Origin: Singulisphaera sp. GP187
Lineage (GTDB): Bacteria > Planctomycetota > Planctomycetia > Isosphaerales > Isosphaeraceae
Length of the DNA: 64,000 nucleotides
Assembly: GCF_900129635.1 (NCBI RefSeq)
Contig: NZ_FSRB01000001.1
Coordinates: 4,193,501 to 4,257,500, forward strand
Direction of reading: 5' to 3'
Part shown: piece after piece, positions 8,209 to 17,900 of the stretch
How positions within the stretch are numbered: the first letter of the stretch is position 1
How the letters are laid out: the number at the start of each line of letters is the position of its first letter
Notes under the pieces: model-generated
What the model saw: only the letters and a program-made list of their open reading frames with translations
What the model was told of the DNA's origin: nothing
Databases searched by the model: none
Translations under genes and position numbers: made by a program

Positions 8209-9879
8209 TTATTCGCCCGCAGAGGGTGCGGGCGCCTCAGGCAGGGGGATGGCTTCGATGACGGGAGTTTGGCGTCCCTTGGCGTTGCCGCCGACGGCCA
8301 GGAGGGTACGTCCCGGCCCCGGGAGGACGCGGTGGGTAATTCGAGGCAGCGACCAGGCGCCGATCGACTCCCAGGCGTCGCCGGCCTGGCTGAGCCGATA
8401 GATCCGACCCGAGGCACCGCTGTAGTAAAGCTGGTTGTTCACGGTGAAGGCCGACGTTCCGAACCCTTCGGTGCGGCCGCCGCCGGGAAGCTCGGGGCCC
8501 TTCGCCCACGTCTCCGTCTTGGGGTCGTAAACATCAACACGTCGCTCAACCTTCATGCCGCCTCCGACGAGGCCGCCGAGGACGACGAGCTTGCCCCCCT
8601 GCTCCGCCACCGAAAGCGCCCGGCGCTGGAACGGCTGCGGGATCACCTTCCAGCCGGCTTCGGGATGGTCGAGGTCGAACGCGAGCGTGCTCTTGGGATA
8701 GGGCGACTCGTTCGTTTCACCCGTCTCGCCGCCCATCGTCCAGCCCCCCGCGACGTAGATCGTGCGGCCGATGACCACGGCGTCGTGCGTCGACCGGGCT
8801 TCGGGCATGTCGGCGAGCTTGGTCCAGGTCTTGGTCTCGGGATCAAACCGGGAGAAGTCGGCGACCGAGTAGAGGTCCTGGTCTTCGCCCGCCTTGTTCT
8901 TGGCGGCCATTCCGCCGATCCGGTAGAGGGCCTTGTCGTCGGCGACCAGGGCCACGCCCTGGAGATCCTTCTCCAGCGGCAGGTCTTCCCAGGTCTTCCG
9001 ATCTTCCAGGTTCAGCCGGCGAAAATGCTTGTCGGTCGTCTCCTCGCTGTAGCGGTGGGTCCGGCCGATGTGACCGCTGTAGACGTAGAGCCACTTCCCG
9101 AGCACCGCACCACCGAAGCTGTTCACGGCCGGCTCGGGCATCGTGGCGAAACTGGTTGACGGGGTGTCTTGGCCCGCCGTAGCGTTGGTCTGAGCCTTCT
9201 CCGGAGGGTTGTAGGTGAACGTCGCGTAGTAACGGGTTTCGGCGTAATCCTTGCCATCCTTCGCCCCGGGAGTCTCATCGACCCAGTTGGCCCAGAGAGC
9301 GGACGTCCCTTCGGCGATCCCGGCGATGGTCGCACGTCCCTGGTCGTCGGCCGCGGCTTCGGTCGGCTCGCCGGACGCGGGATAGACCTTGATCTTGGCC
9401 TTGGCCACCGGCTTGCCGTCGAAGAGGACTTCAACCAACGGCTTGCCGCCGTCCTCGATCAGGCGAACGCGGAGCTTGTCGGCCCCTTCCTTGGCGGTGG
9501 GAGCAAGCGGCCCGGACTGGGCGCGGGCCGTGTACTGAAGCCGGAACGGCTTCTTCCCCTTGGTCATCACCCCGAGGTCGTGCTCGGTATCGACCGTCGC
9601 GGGGAGCTTGCCCGCCCAGTCGGCGTTCCGCGACTCCTCGCCCTGCGTCGACGGGACGACTTGGCCATCCACCTTCAGTTGGAGGTTCTTGGTGTATTTG
9701 ACGAAATCGGCGTCGGGCTCGGGCTGTTCGTTGAAGAAGGCCCGGATCGTCGCGGTCCCACCAGGCTGCTTGGCCGGTTCGGCCTTGAGCCAAATGAAAT
9801 GCGCCCAGGCGAGTTGGGGAAGGATCGACGCCGTGGCCAGCGCGACCGCGAATGACTTCAAAAAGCGACGCGGAATCAA
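8209..9879 (-). CDS. Secreted DUF4198-Kelch protein, copy 2
   Basis: About 556 aa from a TTG at 9879. I chose it over longer upstream starts because the RBS context AAAGGAGCTCC and the first residues IPRRFLKSFAVAL match copy 1. Signal peptide then mature HFIWLK; DUF4198-like part with EHDLGV, KVYPASGEPTEA and YYATFTYNP; then a Kelch propeller with YVYSGHIGRTHRY, LYRIGGM, IYVAGGW, LVVLGGL and LAVGGNAKG. It is close to copy 1 along its whole length and adds a short insertion (GGETGETNESP). It is downstream of the second lipoprotein and DUF1559 genes. Confidence 0.82.
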   Translation of the reverse strand: MIPRRFLKSFAVALATASILPQLAWAHFIWLKAEPAKQPGGTATIRAFFNEQPEPDADFVKYTKNLQLKVDGQVVPSTQGEESRNADWAGKLPATVDTEHDLGVMTKGKKPFRLQYTARAQSGPLAPTAKEGADKLRVRLIEDGGKPLVEVLFDGKPVAKAKIKVYPASGEPTEAAADDQGRATIAGIAEGTSALWANWVDETPGAKDGKDYAETRYYATFTYNPPEKAQTNATAGQDTPSTSFATMPEPAVNSFGGAVLGKWLYVYSGHIGRTHRYSEETTDKHFRRLNLEDRKTWEDLPLEKDLQGVALVADDKALYRIGGMAAKNKAGEDQDLYSVADFSRFDPETKTWTKLADMPEARSTHDAVVIGRTIYVAGGWTMGGETGETNESPYPKSTLAFDLDHPEAGWKVIPQPFQRRALSVAEQGGKLVVLGGLVGGGMKVERRVDVYDPKTETWAKGPELPGGGRTEGFGTSAFTVNNQLYYSGASGRIYRLSQAGDAWESIGAWSLPRITHRVLPGPGRTLLAVGGNAKGRQTPVIEAIPLPEAPAPSAGE

Positions 9880-10012
9880 GGGGGAGCTCCTTTGGCTGAT
9901 TCGTAATCTCAGCATCAAATCAATAAATCGAACTGAATTGGGCCTCGATTCGCCCACAGATCTCGATCCAGGGGCGACAAGTGGCGATCGCGATGGGCAA
10001 CGCGCCCGTCTC

Positions 10013-10197
10013 TAAGCCATTGGCCTCGGTTTTCTTTGATCTTCTGATGGGTGACCGGAGGGACGCAATGGCCGCTGGGTGCCACGGGTTGTACTCAACC
10101 CGTGAGCGATCGCCCAGGTTTTTGGCTCACGGGTTGAGTACAACCCGTGGCACCCAATGGCTTGCACATCATTCAATATCAAGGAAAACCAGGTCCA
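10013..10197. repeat. Dispersed repeat family A (copy 1)
   Basis: About 185 bp. The core is a near-perfect long palindrome (10076-10156): TGGGTGCCACGGGTTGTACT and its complement around a GGTTTTTGG-containing loop. Similarity to the second copy (31541-31721) extends beyond the palindrome on both sides (AAGCCATTGGCCTCGG on the left, CTTGCACATCATTCAAT on the right). That makes it a discrete mobile unit rather than a simple hairpin. It fills the gap between Kelch copy 2 and the upstream lipoprotein gene. Confidence 0.75.
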
Positions 10198-10202
10198 CCT
10201 AC

Positions 10203-10436
10203 TTAGCCCTCTTCCGGCAAGCCCTTAATGCGCTTGCGGGCCTTCGCTTCTTCCTTGCTGCGGAGCAACCGCAGTTGCTCGTCCTGCTCACGAGCCTTCT
10301 TCGCCGCCTCGGATTCGGCGTTGGCGATGGGGCTGGCCGGTTCGGCAATATTCCCGGAACCGCAGCCAGGGAGGATCCCGGCGGCGAGGACCACCAAGAG
10401 CAACGGAACAAGTTTGGTCAGAATGCTGCGTTGCAT
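10203..10436 (-). CDS. Small lipoprotein, copy 2
   Basis: 77 aa from the ATG at 10436, with AAAGGAGCGGAGTCTC upstream as in copy 1. The signal MQRSILTKLVPLLLVVLAAG ends in a lipobox-like LPGC. The mature part is a short linker and a charged helix (KKAREQDEQLRLLRSKEEAK). It is closely similar to the 7739-7972 protein. It lies 44 nt downstream of a DUF1559 gene and upstream of Kelch copy 2, suggesting one transcript of three genes. Confidence 0.72.
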   Translation of the reverse strand: MQRSILTKLVPLLLVVLAAGILPGCGSGNIAEPASPIANAESEAAKKAREQDEQLRLLRSKEEAKARKRIKGLPEEG

Positions 10437-10479
10437 TGTGAGAGACTCCGCTCCTTTGCGGCCGGTTTCGTGACCCGGA

Positions 10480-11562
10480 TCAGTAACTGTCGGAGGAGAG
10501 CACTTCTCCGCCGCCCATGGACGACAGGCCTTGATAGACGCTGATCGCGATCGAGTCCTTGATCGCACGAATCCCGCCGTCGCCGAACAGGAAATTGGTG
10601 GTGCCAGGGTGCGACGAGCGGAAGTTGGTCAGCCGCTGGCCTTCGGCGGGCATTGCGGCGCCCGGTGGCGTGAAGTCGGTATACGAATCCGCGCCACAAT
10701 CGTTCAGCTTGTAGGGAGAGCCGACCGAGTCGACCGTACGGCCAACCAGCCCACCGATGATCCGCGTCGTCGCGGTCCCCTGGACCCAGGTTCGGGACCG
10801 TCCATAAGCCATAAACATCAAGTTATCATACTGCACCGGCCCCGCGGGATTGTAAGAGGCCAACGGTACGCAGACGCGGCTGGACCCGACGCCCGAGGCG
10901 TAGTACTTGTTGCGCGGGTTGCCACCGGCCGACTCACCCATCAAAAACGTATTGCTGGTGCCGTCGGTAATCTCGGCCAGGGTCGTCGCCGTGTCGAAAC
11001 CGAAGGGACCGCTCCGACTGGTCTCGCCATAGCCCTTGACAACGTAGCGGTTGGCGCCCCCGTTGAAGAGGTAGTCGGTGACCGCCGCCTTCGAGACCGT
11101 CCAACCGTCGCTGGTCGTGGCCCCGACCTCACCCGTCGCTCGATTCGACGGGCAGAGGAAAACGCCGAACTGGAGGGCGAAACCAGTACTATTGCCCCAC
11201 TGCGACCAGCCCTGAATCCCGGCCGACGAAACCAGGCTGAAATTGAACGTGTTGTACGCCGAGGTCTGCTCGATATACGGAAGCAAGAAGCTGTACCCCG
11301 TGTAATTCATATACACAGACATCTGCCCCCCTTGCGCGGCCGGCGGCAGAACGTTATGCGTTCCCAAATAATTGTGGAGCGCCAGGCCGACCTGCTTGAG
11401 GTTGTTCGTGCACTGCATGCGGCGGGCCGCCTCGCGTGCCGCCTGCACCGCCGGCAACAACAAGGCAATCAGGACGGCGATGATCGCGATCACAACCAGC
11501 AGTTCGATCAGCGTAAAGCCGCCACGTTCACGTCGATGACGTTGAGTAGGATAGGTATTCAT
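10480..11562 (-). CDS. DUF1559 pseudopilin-like protein, copy B
   Basis: 360 aa from the ATG at 11562; another ATG at 11580 is in frame. The N-terminus GGFTLIELLVVIAIIAVLIA is a type IV pilin/pseudopilin signal: prepilin peptidase would cut before the first Phe. It is followed by AVQAAREAARRMQCTNNLKQ. The rest is the planctomycete-expanded DUF1559 domain, ending in a H-x9-DG type signature (HPGTTNFLFGDGG) before a short tail. It is probably a secreted structural or envelope protein. It heads the unit DUF1559, lipoprotein, DUF4198-Kelch and has a long leader carrying a Fur-like palindrome at 11964-11980. Confidence 0.9.
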   Translation of the reverse strand: MNTYPTQRHRRERGGFTLIELLVVIAIIAVLIALLLPAVQAAREAARRMQCTNNLKQVGLALHNYLGTHNVLPPAAQGGQMSVYMNYTGYSFLLPYIEQTSAYNTFNFSLVSSAGIQGWSQWGNSTGFALQFGVFLCPSNRATGEVGATTSDGWTVSKAAVTDYLFNGGANRYVVKGYGETSRSGPFGFDTATTLAEITDGTSNTFLMGESAGGNPRNKYYASGVGSSRVCVPLASYNPAGPVQYDNLMFMAYGRSRTWVQGTATTRIIGGLVGRTVDSVGSPYKLNDCGADSYTDFTPPGAAMPAEGQRLTNFRSSHPGTTNFLFGDGGIRAIKDSIAISVYQGLSSMGGGEVLSSDSY

Positions 11563-12257
11563 GAAGGGCGTTTCTTCCATCAGCAGAGGTCAATGACCAG
11601 GCTGGACCAGAGCCGGGTCACCTGCAAATCGCTCTCAATTTGGCCGCCGACCTTGAGAGGATCTCGAAGGCCATGCGATGATGATTTTTTTTGCGGCGGG
11701 AAACCGCTGTCTGCAGTTCAGATCGGCACGACCACCCACGGCGTGGCCACTTGCAGGACCTGACGAATGCAACGGCTGGTAGGCGGACTCGATCCCTTGC
11801 GAACTCAAGAGAACCGAATGGGCGTCACGACGTTGAGGGATCGGGGGGAGCCGCACTTAGACACGGCTGGAAAACCCGTCGTCATGAAAGACCTTGGATG
11901 AGAACAAGGACTCATCCGATGGGACCAGCATCGGAAGTCCAATATTGTCCAGCTTGGCTGCAACTGAGATTCAGTCTCGCCGGAAATCAATCTACTGATC
12001 GACGGGGCCGACGTCAACGGGGTCGTGTCGAATCGACACCGGACTCGAAATCCGGACGCCGTTGGCGAACGCGCAGGTCGCACGGTTTGAGACGGCTGAA
12101 CCGGCTCTGCCCCGGCGTTCTGATCGATCCCAATCGAGGTGTGGACGGCCCGCTCGTTGTGGGCACGGATTCCTGTCCTGGCAGGGACAATGCCCGCCGA
12201 TTCGTGACAGGGGTCAAGGCGTCGCGGCTCGACTCCGCTCAAGGCCCAACGCAAAGT
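11563..12257. other. Long leader/intergenic region upstream of DUF1559 copy B
   Basis: About 700 bp without a credible gene. Its part from about 11860 to 12010 is recognisably homologous to 13965-14101 upstream of DUF1559 copy A, including a Fur-like palindrome and the following AAATCAATCTACTGAT. The leader was therefore duplicated with the module. The stretch 12010-12250 shows nothing recognisable. Confidence 0.55.
11964..11980 (-). promoter_or_regulatory. Fur-like palindrome (copy B leader)
   Basis: CTGAGATTCAGTCTCGC resembles the 7-1-7 Fur box TGAGAATCATTCTCA (one mismatch more than the copy A site). It lies about 400 nt before the DUF1559 start, in the leader shared with copy A. This suggests iron- or metal-dependent control of the module. 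The assignment is by motif only. Confidence 0.4.
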
Positions 12258-12296
12258 AGAAAGGGGGCCTGAGCTGCGGCTCAGGCCCCCCTTTTT
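12258..12296. terminator. Terminator behind the decayed Kelch copy 3
   Basis: The stem GGGGGCCTGAGC/GCTCAGGCCCCC is identical to the one at 5888-5926. T-runs follow on both sides (TTTCTAC on the minus strand, CTTTTT on the plus strand), so it could work in both directions. Confidence 0.8.
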
Positions 12297-12328
12297 GCAC
12301 AAATCGTTGGGTGAAGTGACCGGAAATT

Positions 12329-12540
12329 TCACGCGCCGGCAACGGCGACGGCGGTGGTTTCTGGCAGGGGGAGGGCTTCGGTGACGGGAGTGGGGTGTTC
12401 CTTGGCGTTTCCGCCGACAGCCAGGAGGGTGCGTCCCGGCCCTGGAAGGACACGGTGGGGAATTCGAAGCCGAGTCGAGGCGAGGCGTCCCCCAACGCCC
12501 AGGCATCGCCCATTTGGCTGAGCTGAGCTCAACGGATCGA
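12329..12540 (-). pseudogene. Truncated DUF4198-Kelch remnant, copy 3
   Basis: Only the last part of a Kelch gene is left. Reading minus strand, HRVLPGPGRTLLAVGGNAK followed by a TPV-EALPLPE-type tail matches the C-termini of copies 1 and 2, with small changes and lost frame just upstream (NGRCLGVGGRLASTRL against the intact GDAWESIGAWSLPR). The signal peptide, DUF4198 part and most blades are gone. It sits directly behind DUF1559 copy A, where an intact module would have its lipoprotein and Kelch genes. Confidence 0.75.
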
Positions 12541-12585
12541 TTCGGTCCGATGTGTGGCGGGAGTCGAAGCGATTCGAGGCGCGGC

Positions 12586-13671
12586 TCAATAGCTATCGGC
12601 GGAGATCACCTCGCTCCCCCCCGTGGTGGACAATCCCTGGTAGACGCTGGGTGCGATTGCGTCCTTGATCGCGCGAACGCCTCCATCCCCGAACAGGAAA
12701 TTCGTCGTGCCAGGGTGTGCCGATCGGAAATTGGGCAACTTCTGCGCGCTCGTCGGGTACGCGGAGCCGGGGGGGGCATCAAACACGTCGGTCCCCGATT
12801 CGGCGCCGCAGTCGTTGAGCTTGTACGGAGCTCCGACCAAGTCCACGGTGCGCGCCACCAACCCACCGATGATGCGAGCGGTTGCCGTGCCCTGGGTCCA
12901 GGTCCGGGAACGCCCATAGGCCATAAACATCAAATTATCATAGTAAACGGGAACCGCCGCATTGTAAGAGGCCAACGGAAGGCAGACGCGGCTGGCCCCC
13001 GCGCCCGAGGCATAGTATTTGTTGCGACCGTTGCCGCCAATCGCCTCACCCATAAGAAAGGTGTTGCTGGTACCGTCGCGAAACTCGGCCAGTCTGGTCG
13101 CCGTGTCGAAGCCGAAGGGGCCCATTCGATCGGATTCGCCGTAGCCCTTTATCACGTAGCGGCCGGCGCCGCCGTTGAAGAGGTAGTCGGTGACCGCCGC
13201 TTTCGGGACCGACCAGCCGTCACTGCTCGTAGCCCCAACCTCACCTGTCGCCCGATTCGACGGGCAGAGAAAAACGCCGAACTGAAGGCCGAAACCGGTG
13301 CTGTTGCCCCACTGCGACCAGCCCTGAATGGGAATCGAGCCTCCCGATGTCAGACTGAAGTTGAAGATGTTGAACGCCGCGGTTTGCTCAATGTGAGGCA
13401 GGAGGAAACTATAGCCCGTGTAGTTCATATACACATAGCCATATCCACCCTGCGCCGCCGGTGGGAGGACGTTGTGCGAGTCCAGATAATTGTGCAGCGC
13501 CAGGCCGAGCTGCTTGAGGTTGTTCGTGCACTGCATGCGGCGGGCCGCTTCGCGAGCCGCCTGCACCGCGGGCAACAACAAGGCAATCAGGACGGCGATG
13601 ATCGCGATCACAACCAGCAGTTCGATCAGCGTAAAACCACCACGTCCACGTCGACTGGGTTGAGGAGTCAT
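12586..13671 (-). CDS. DUF1559 pseudopilin-like protein, copy A
   Basis: 361 aa from the ATG at 13671, the position equivalent to copy B; an ATG at 13689 is an alternative. It has the same architecture: GGFTLIELLVVIAIIAVLIA pilin-type N-terminus, AVQAAREAARRMQCTNNLKQ, DUF1559 domain, and HPGTTNFLFGDGG near the C-terminus. It is very similar to copy B along its length. Its downstream partners have been lost except for a Kelch fragment, so it now stands alone. Confidence 0.9.
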   Translation of the reverse strand: MTPQPSRRGRGGFTLIELLVVIAIIAVLIALLLPAVQAAREAARRMQCTNNLKQLGLALHNYLDSHNVLPPAAQGGYGYVYMNYTGYSFLLPHIEQTAAFNIFNFSLTSGGSIPIQGWSQWGNSTGFGLQFGVFLCPSNRATGEVGATSSDGWSVPKAAVTDYLFNGGAGRYVIKGYGESDRMGPFGFDTATRLAEFRDGTSNTFLMGEAIGGNGRNKYYASGAGASRVCLPLASYNAAVPVYYDNLMFMAYGRSRTWTQGTATARIIGGLVARTVDLVGAPYKLNDCGAESGTDVFDAPPGSAYPTSAQKLPNFRSAHPGTTNFLFGDGGVRAIKDAIAPSVYQGLSTTGGSEVISADSY

Positions 13672-14380
13672 GAAAGGCGCTTCTTCCATCAGCAAAGTTC
13701 GATGACCGGACTGGACCAGAGCCGGGTCATCCGCAAGGTTCAATCCAACGGCCGGCCTCGAGGGCCAAGCGATTCTGCTGCCAAGCTTACGGGGACATGC
13801 TGTCCCCCCAGTCCGTTCGGGCTGACATCCGCGGCGTGACCACCCGTGAGAAGGTGACCGTCGCAATCGGCACGTGGGTTGGCTCAGTCCCGGAGCGGCT
13901 CAGCCCCACCGACACAGGCGAGACGAGGTGAGGAGGAATCGGGATCCGCCGCGAGACTCCACGGCTACATGACCCGGTATCATGGAAGATCCTGACTGGA
14001 ATCCGAGGACCAAGCCGACAGGACCAGCGTCGGCAGGCCGATGTGGTTTTTCTGAAACTGAGATTCAGTCTCAGCGAAAATCAATCTACTGATTGCGGGT
14101 GGGCAACGTCAAGTGGGTCGTTGAGAATTCATCTGTGTTTGGCAAGTCGCCGATGGCGGGAACGGATGCGGCCGAAAATCGAGGGGGCGAGGTCGATCCG
14201 ACCGGGGAAGGCCTGACGCCTGCCGATTCCGGCCGCTCAAAACGAGCGCCCGGATTTGACAGAAGGAATGTGCGATCTCGACAATTGGGGCCAAGGGATC
14301 TTGGGCCCTCGCCGGGCCGATCTTTTGGCCTACTGAAATCGGCTCTGGGCCGGCGATCCCGATCGAGCGGAGCCGTAGTT
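13672..14380. other. Intergenic region between divergent DUF1559 copy A and yaiI-like gene
   Basis: About 700 bp. It holds the leader of DUF1559 copy A with its Fur-like palindrome (14058-14074). No credible coding sequence lies in the remaining part up to the TTG start at 14381. Confidence 0.55.
14058..14074 (-). promoter_or_regulatory. Fur-like palindrome (copy A leader)
   Basis: CTGAGATTCAGTCTCAG is a perfect 17-bp inverted repeat. Its inner 15 bases match the 7-1-7 Fur box TGAGAATCATTCTCA at 13 positions. The near-identical site in the copy B leader supports a functional, co-duplicated operator. Confidence 0.45.
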
Positions 14381-14839
14381 TTGACGACCATTTATATCGA
14401 CGCGGACGCTTGCCCGGTCAAGGACGAAGTGTATCGGGTCGCCAAGCGCTATGAGATCAAGGTCTTCGTCGTGTCGAACTCGCCATTGCGGGTGCCGAAA
14501 GACGAGCGAATCGAAGCCGTCGAGGTGCGCGGGGGGTTCGACGTCGCCGACGATTGGATCGTCGAACGCGTCGAACCCCACGATATCGTGATTACGACCG
14601 ACATCCCCCTGGCCGACCGCTGCCTCCGCAAGGAGGCGAAAGTCCTGGGGCCGAAAGGGCGTGAGTTTACCGAGGACACGATCGGCGATGCCTTGTCGAC
14701 CCGCGCCCTCCTGGAGATGCTCCGCCAGGGAGGAGAGTTCGGCGGCGGCCCGGCCCCGTTCGGCAAGGTCGATCGTTCGCGCTTTCTTTCGAAGCTCGAT
14801 GAGCTCATCATTGCCGTCCGCCGCCGGAAACGGACCTGA
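14381..14839 (+). CDS. yaiI: YaiI/YqxD (DUF188) family protein
   Basis: 152 aa from a TTG at 14381, with GGAG 9-10 nt upstream; the longer open frame before it has no family similarity. The whole protein is a DUF188 domain, a PIN-like fold: IYIDADACPVKDEVYRVA at the N-terminus, VSNSPLRVP, DDWIVERV, DIVITTDIPLADRCL, and a basic C-terminal helix. The acidic residues of IDADACP and TDIPLADR would form the metal site. Family length is about 150 aa, as here. Its cellular role is not established. It is a single gene, convergent with the Aas-like gene. Confidence 0.87.
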   Translation: MTTIYIDADACPVKDEVYRVAKRYEIKVFVVSNSPLRVPKDERIEAVEVRGGFDVADDWIVERVEPHDIVITTDIPLADRCLRKEAKVLGPKGREFTEDTIGDALSTRALLEMLRQGGEFGGGPAPFGKVDRSRFLSKLDELIIAVRRRKRT

Positions 14840-14866
14840 GCCTCGGCGCAATCGGCTCCGCGATTG

Positions 14867-14930
14867 TACGGTGGGCACGGCCGACCAAGGCTCTCCCGCA
14901 AGCGGGGATCATGGTCCGTGCCCACCTCTC
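14867..14930. repeat. Intergenic palindrome, family C (copy 2)
   Basis: TACGGTGGGCACGGCCGACC pairs imperfectly with GGTCCGTGCCCACC near 14911-14925. It shares the GGTGGGCACGG core with 1947-2027. It sits between the convergent yaiI-like and aas-like stop codons, where it could also act as a terminator hairpin. Confidence 0.55.
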
Positions 14931-14945
14931 AGAAGCGAGTGCCGG

Positions 14946-17900
14946 TCAGGCGTCGGCCGCAATCGGCTGAGGAGCGTCTTGCCCTCGCTCGGGCCGAGCG
15001 CCTGAGAACGCTTCCTCGGCGACCCGCTTGATGGCGCGGAGGTCGAGCTTGCCGGTGCCGAGGATGGGCAACGCATCCACCTTGATGAAGCGATCGCGGC
15101 GAGGGATGAACAGGTTGGGCAGGCCCGCGGCCGCGACCCCCTCGAGGGCTTCCTGGATTTTTCGGTCGTCGAGCGTGTGCAGCACGGCGAGCGCCTCCCC
15201 TTTCTTTTCGTCGCCGACGGCCGTCACGGCAAAGACCTGGGAGTCGGCCCCGATGGCTTGATGCAAGGCCTCCTCGACGCGTCCGTGGGGGACCATCTCG
15301 CCGCCGATCTTCGAGAACCGGGACAGCCGGCCGGTCACCTTGAGGAAGCCGTCCTCGTCCACCAGGCCGAGGTCGCCGGTGACGTACCAGCCGTCGCGCA
15401 TCACGGCCGCCGTCAGGTCGGGGCGACCGAGGTAGCCCTGCATGACGTTCGGGCCATTGACGAGCAGCATCCCCTCCTGCCCCGGCTCGACCGGCTCGCC
15501 GGTCGCGAGGTCGACGACCCGGACCGAAACTCCCGGCAGCGGATGCCCCGCGAACCCCCGGCGCGAGCCGGGCTGGAAGAACCCAGGAGCCCGGTAGTCG
15601 AGCGTGCTGATGGCGACGACGGGCGAGCACTCGGTCATGCCGTAGCCTTCGAGCGGCCTGATCCCGAACGTGTCCTCGAACGCCGTGGCGAGCCCTTCGG
15701 GCAATTTCTCCGCGCCTGCGATCACGAGCCGGAGTGAGCCGAACTGGGCCGGAGCGCAGCGCCTGATGTAAAGCTGAAGGAAGGTCGGGGTCGCGAGCAA
15801 GATCGTCGCTCGATAGCGTTCCACCAGTGCGGAGATCGTCGCGGCATCGAGCGGGTTGGGGTGAAAGACGGTCCCCATGCCGTAGTTGCCGGCGAGCCAG
15901 AGCGCCGTGTACCCGAACGAATGGAACAGGGGCAAGATCCCCAGCACCCGGTCCGCCGGCTGGACCCGGAAGATCTGGGTAATCGCCTCCACATTGGAGT
16001 CGATGTTGAAGTGAGAGAGCACCACCCCTTTCGGTTCTCCCGTGCTCCCGCTGCTGAAGATGATCGTGGCGGGGTCGTCCACCGTCGGAGGCGTCACCGC
16101 CCCCGCGATCCGCTCCAGAACAGGCACGGGCGCAACCCAGGCCAAGGCGAGCGATTTCAACCGCTCCTTGACCGTCATCGCCGCGCCGATCTCTTCGAGC
16201 CAGATCGGCTCGACCCCGGCGGGCAGCTCGAGCTTGGCCTTCTCGAGGAACGACCGGCTGGTCACGATGGTCCGCAGCCCGGCCTGCCTCACCACCGACT
16301 CCATCCCGGCCTTCCCGGCGGTGAAGTTGAGGTTCACGGAGACCCGCCCGGCGAGCGACACCGCCAGGTTGACCAGGGCTGCCGCGACGCTCGCGGGGAG
16401 GAGGATGCCGACGTGCGGCTGCCCGTACCACCTCGGCCGCAACGCACGCGCCAGGGCGATCGCTCCGGCCAAGGCACCGATTCCGGAGACGCGCGGCCTC
16501 AGCGCGTCGGCGAAGGCGAGCCGGCCGGGGTGCCGCCGCGCTCGGCGGACGAACGCGTGATGCAACGGCCGGCGGTCGACCTTGCGGTAGGCCCACGCCT
16601 CCTGATCGAGGTCGTGGATCTTCCGCCGGAGCGTGGGGAGTGGGGTGTCGGCCGGCAGCGGCGTGCCGAACGAGACGGTCACGGGCAGGTGGATTCGCTC
16701 GGGCAAGGTATGCGAGTGAACCGGGCTCAACAGGCTCGCCGTGGCGCGGTCGAGATGGACCGGAATGATCGGGGTGGTCCGCCCCTTGAGGATCCGTTGC
16801 ATCCCGCGCTGAAACGGCTGGAGCAGCCCCGTGCGCGTGATCTGCCCTTCGGGAAAGACGCAGACGAGCTGCCCCTCGTCGAGACAACGGCCCGCCTCGC
16901 GAAACGCCTGGAGAATCTGCTTGGGCCCCCCTGCCCCCGAGATCGGGATCGCGCGCATCGCCCGGAGGATGAAGCCGGCGATCGGGTGGCGGAAGTATTC
17001 GGCGTAGACGACGAAACGGACCGGCCGGTCGATGCTTGCAATAATGAACAGACCATCGGCGAATGAAACGTGATTGGGAGTCAAGAGCGCCCCCCCCTTC
17101 AGCGGCACGTGCTCGCGGCCGATGACCTTCACGCGGTAGAGCGTCGCCGCCAGGATCAGGAGCAGGAACCGGAGGAAGGCGTCGGGCATGAGCCAGAGCG
17201 CCCAGAGCGAGCCGATGGCCAAGGCGACCGACGCCCCGAGGAACGTCCCATGCGCCGTGATCCCGAGATCGGCCAGGAGGTAGGCCAGACCTGTACCGAG
17301 GATCATTCCTCCATAGACCAGGACGTTTGCCAGCGAGATCACCGCGCCTCGCCCGTCCGCCGGCGCACGCCACTGGAGCAACGCGTTGAGCGGCACGAAA
17401 AGTAGCCCGCAGAAGAGGCCGTTCAGCGTCATCAAGACCAGGGTCCCCGCCAGCCCCGGCATGATCGTCCCGAAGGCCAGCGTAGTCGCGGTCAGCCCCA
17501 ACGCCCCAAGCGGCAATAAGCCGTACTCGACCTTCGCCGCCGAGATTTTGCCCGCCAAGACCGAGCCGATCCCGATCCCGATCCCGACCATCGCCATCGG
17601 CAGGCCCGCGATCGAGTCATCCAGCGCGAGGATTTTCTTCGAGTAGGTCATGATCGGGGCGGGAATCAGGCAGGCGAGCGACCAGACGAGGAACTGGCCG
17701 GAGATCGCCAGCCGGAGAATCCGATCCGCCCGGATCGCGGACCAGCCAAGGCGGATGGTCGCCACGATCCCTCCCTCGGCCCGCGCGGCCGGGACCCGCG
17801 GGATCGAGAGGGCCATGACCAATCCCAGGGCCGACAGAGCCGACAACACCACGCCCGCGAGCCAGGGGTGGCCACTGAAGAGGCCGAGGAGGCCCCCGCC

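Noticed and set aside
10076..10156. CRISPR repeat
   Set aside because: The palindromes look repeat-like but occur singly, without regular spacing or spacers, and no cas gene is present.
12014..12250. Possible tRNA-like or structured RNA behind DUF1559 copy B
   Set aside because: Short complementary stretches are present, but no cloverleaf with a T-loop consensus can be drawn; I see no tRNA anywhere in the window.
14929..17373. An 814-codon minus-strand frame overlapping the Aas-type gene
   Set aside because: It lies in another frame of the same strand; its translation is Arg/Ala/Pro-rich with no motif, whereas the 1154-aa frame shows all three expected domains.
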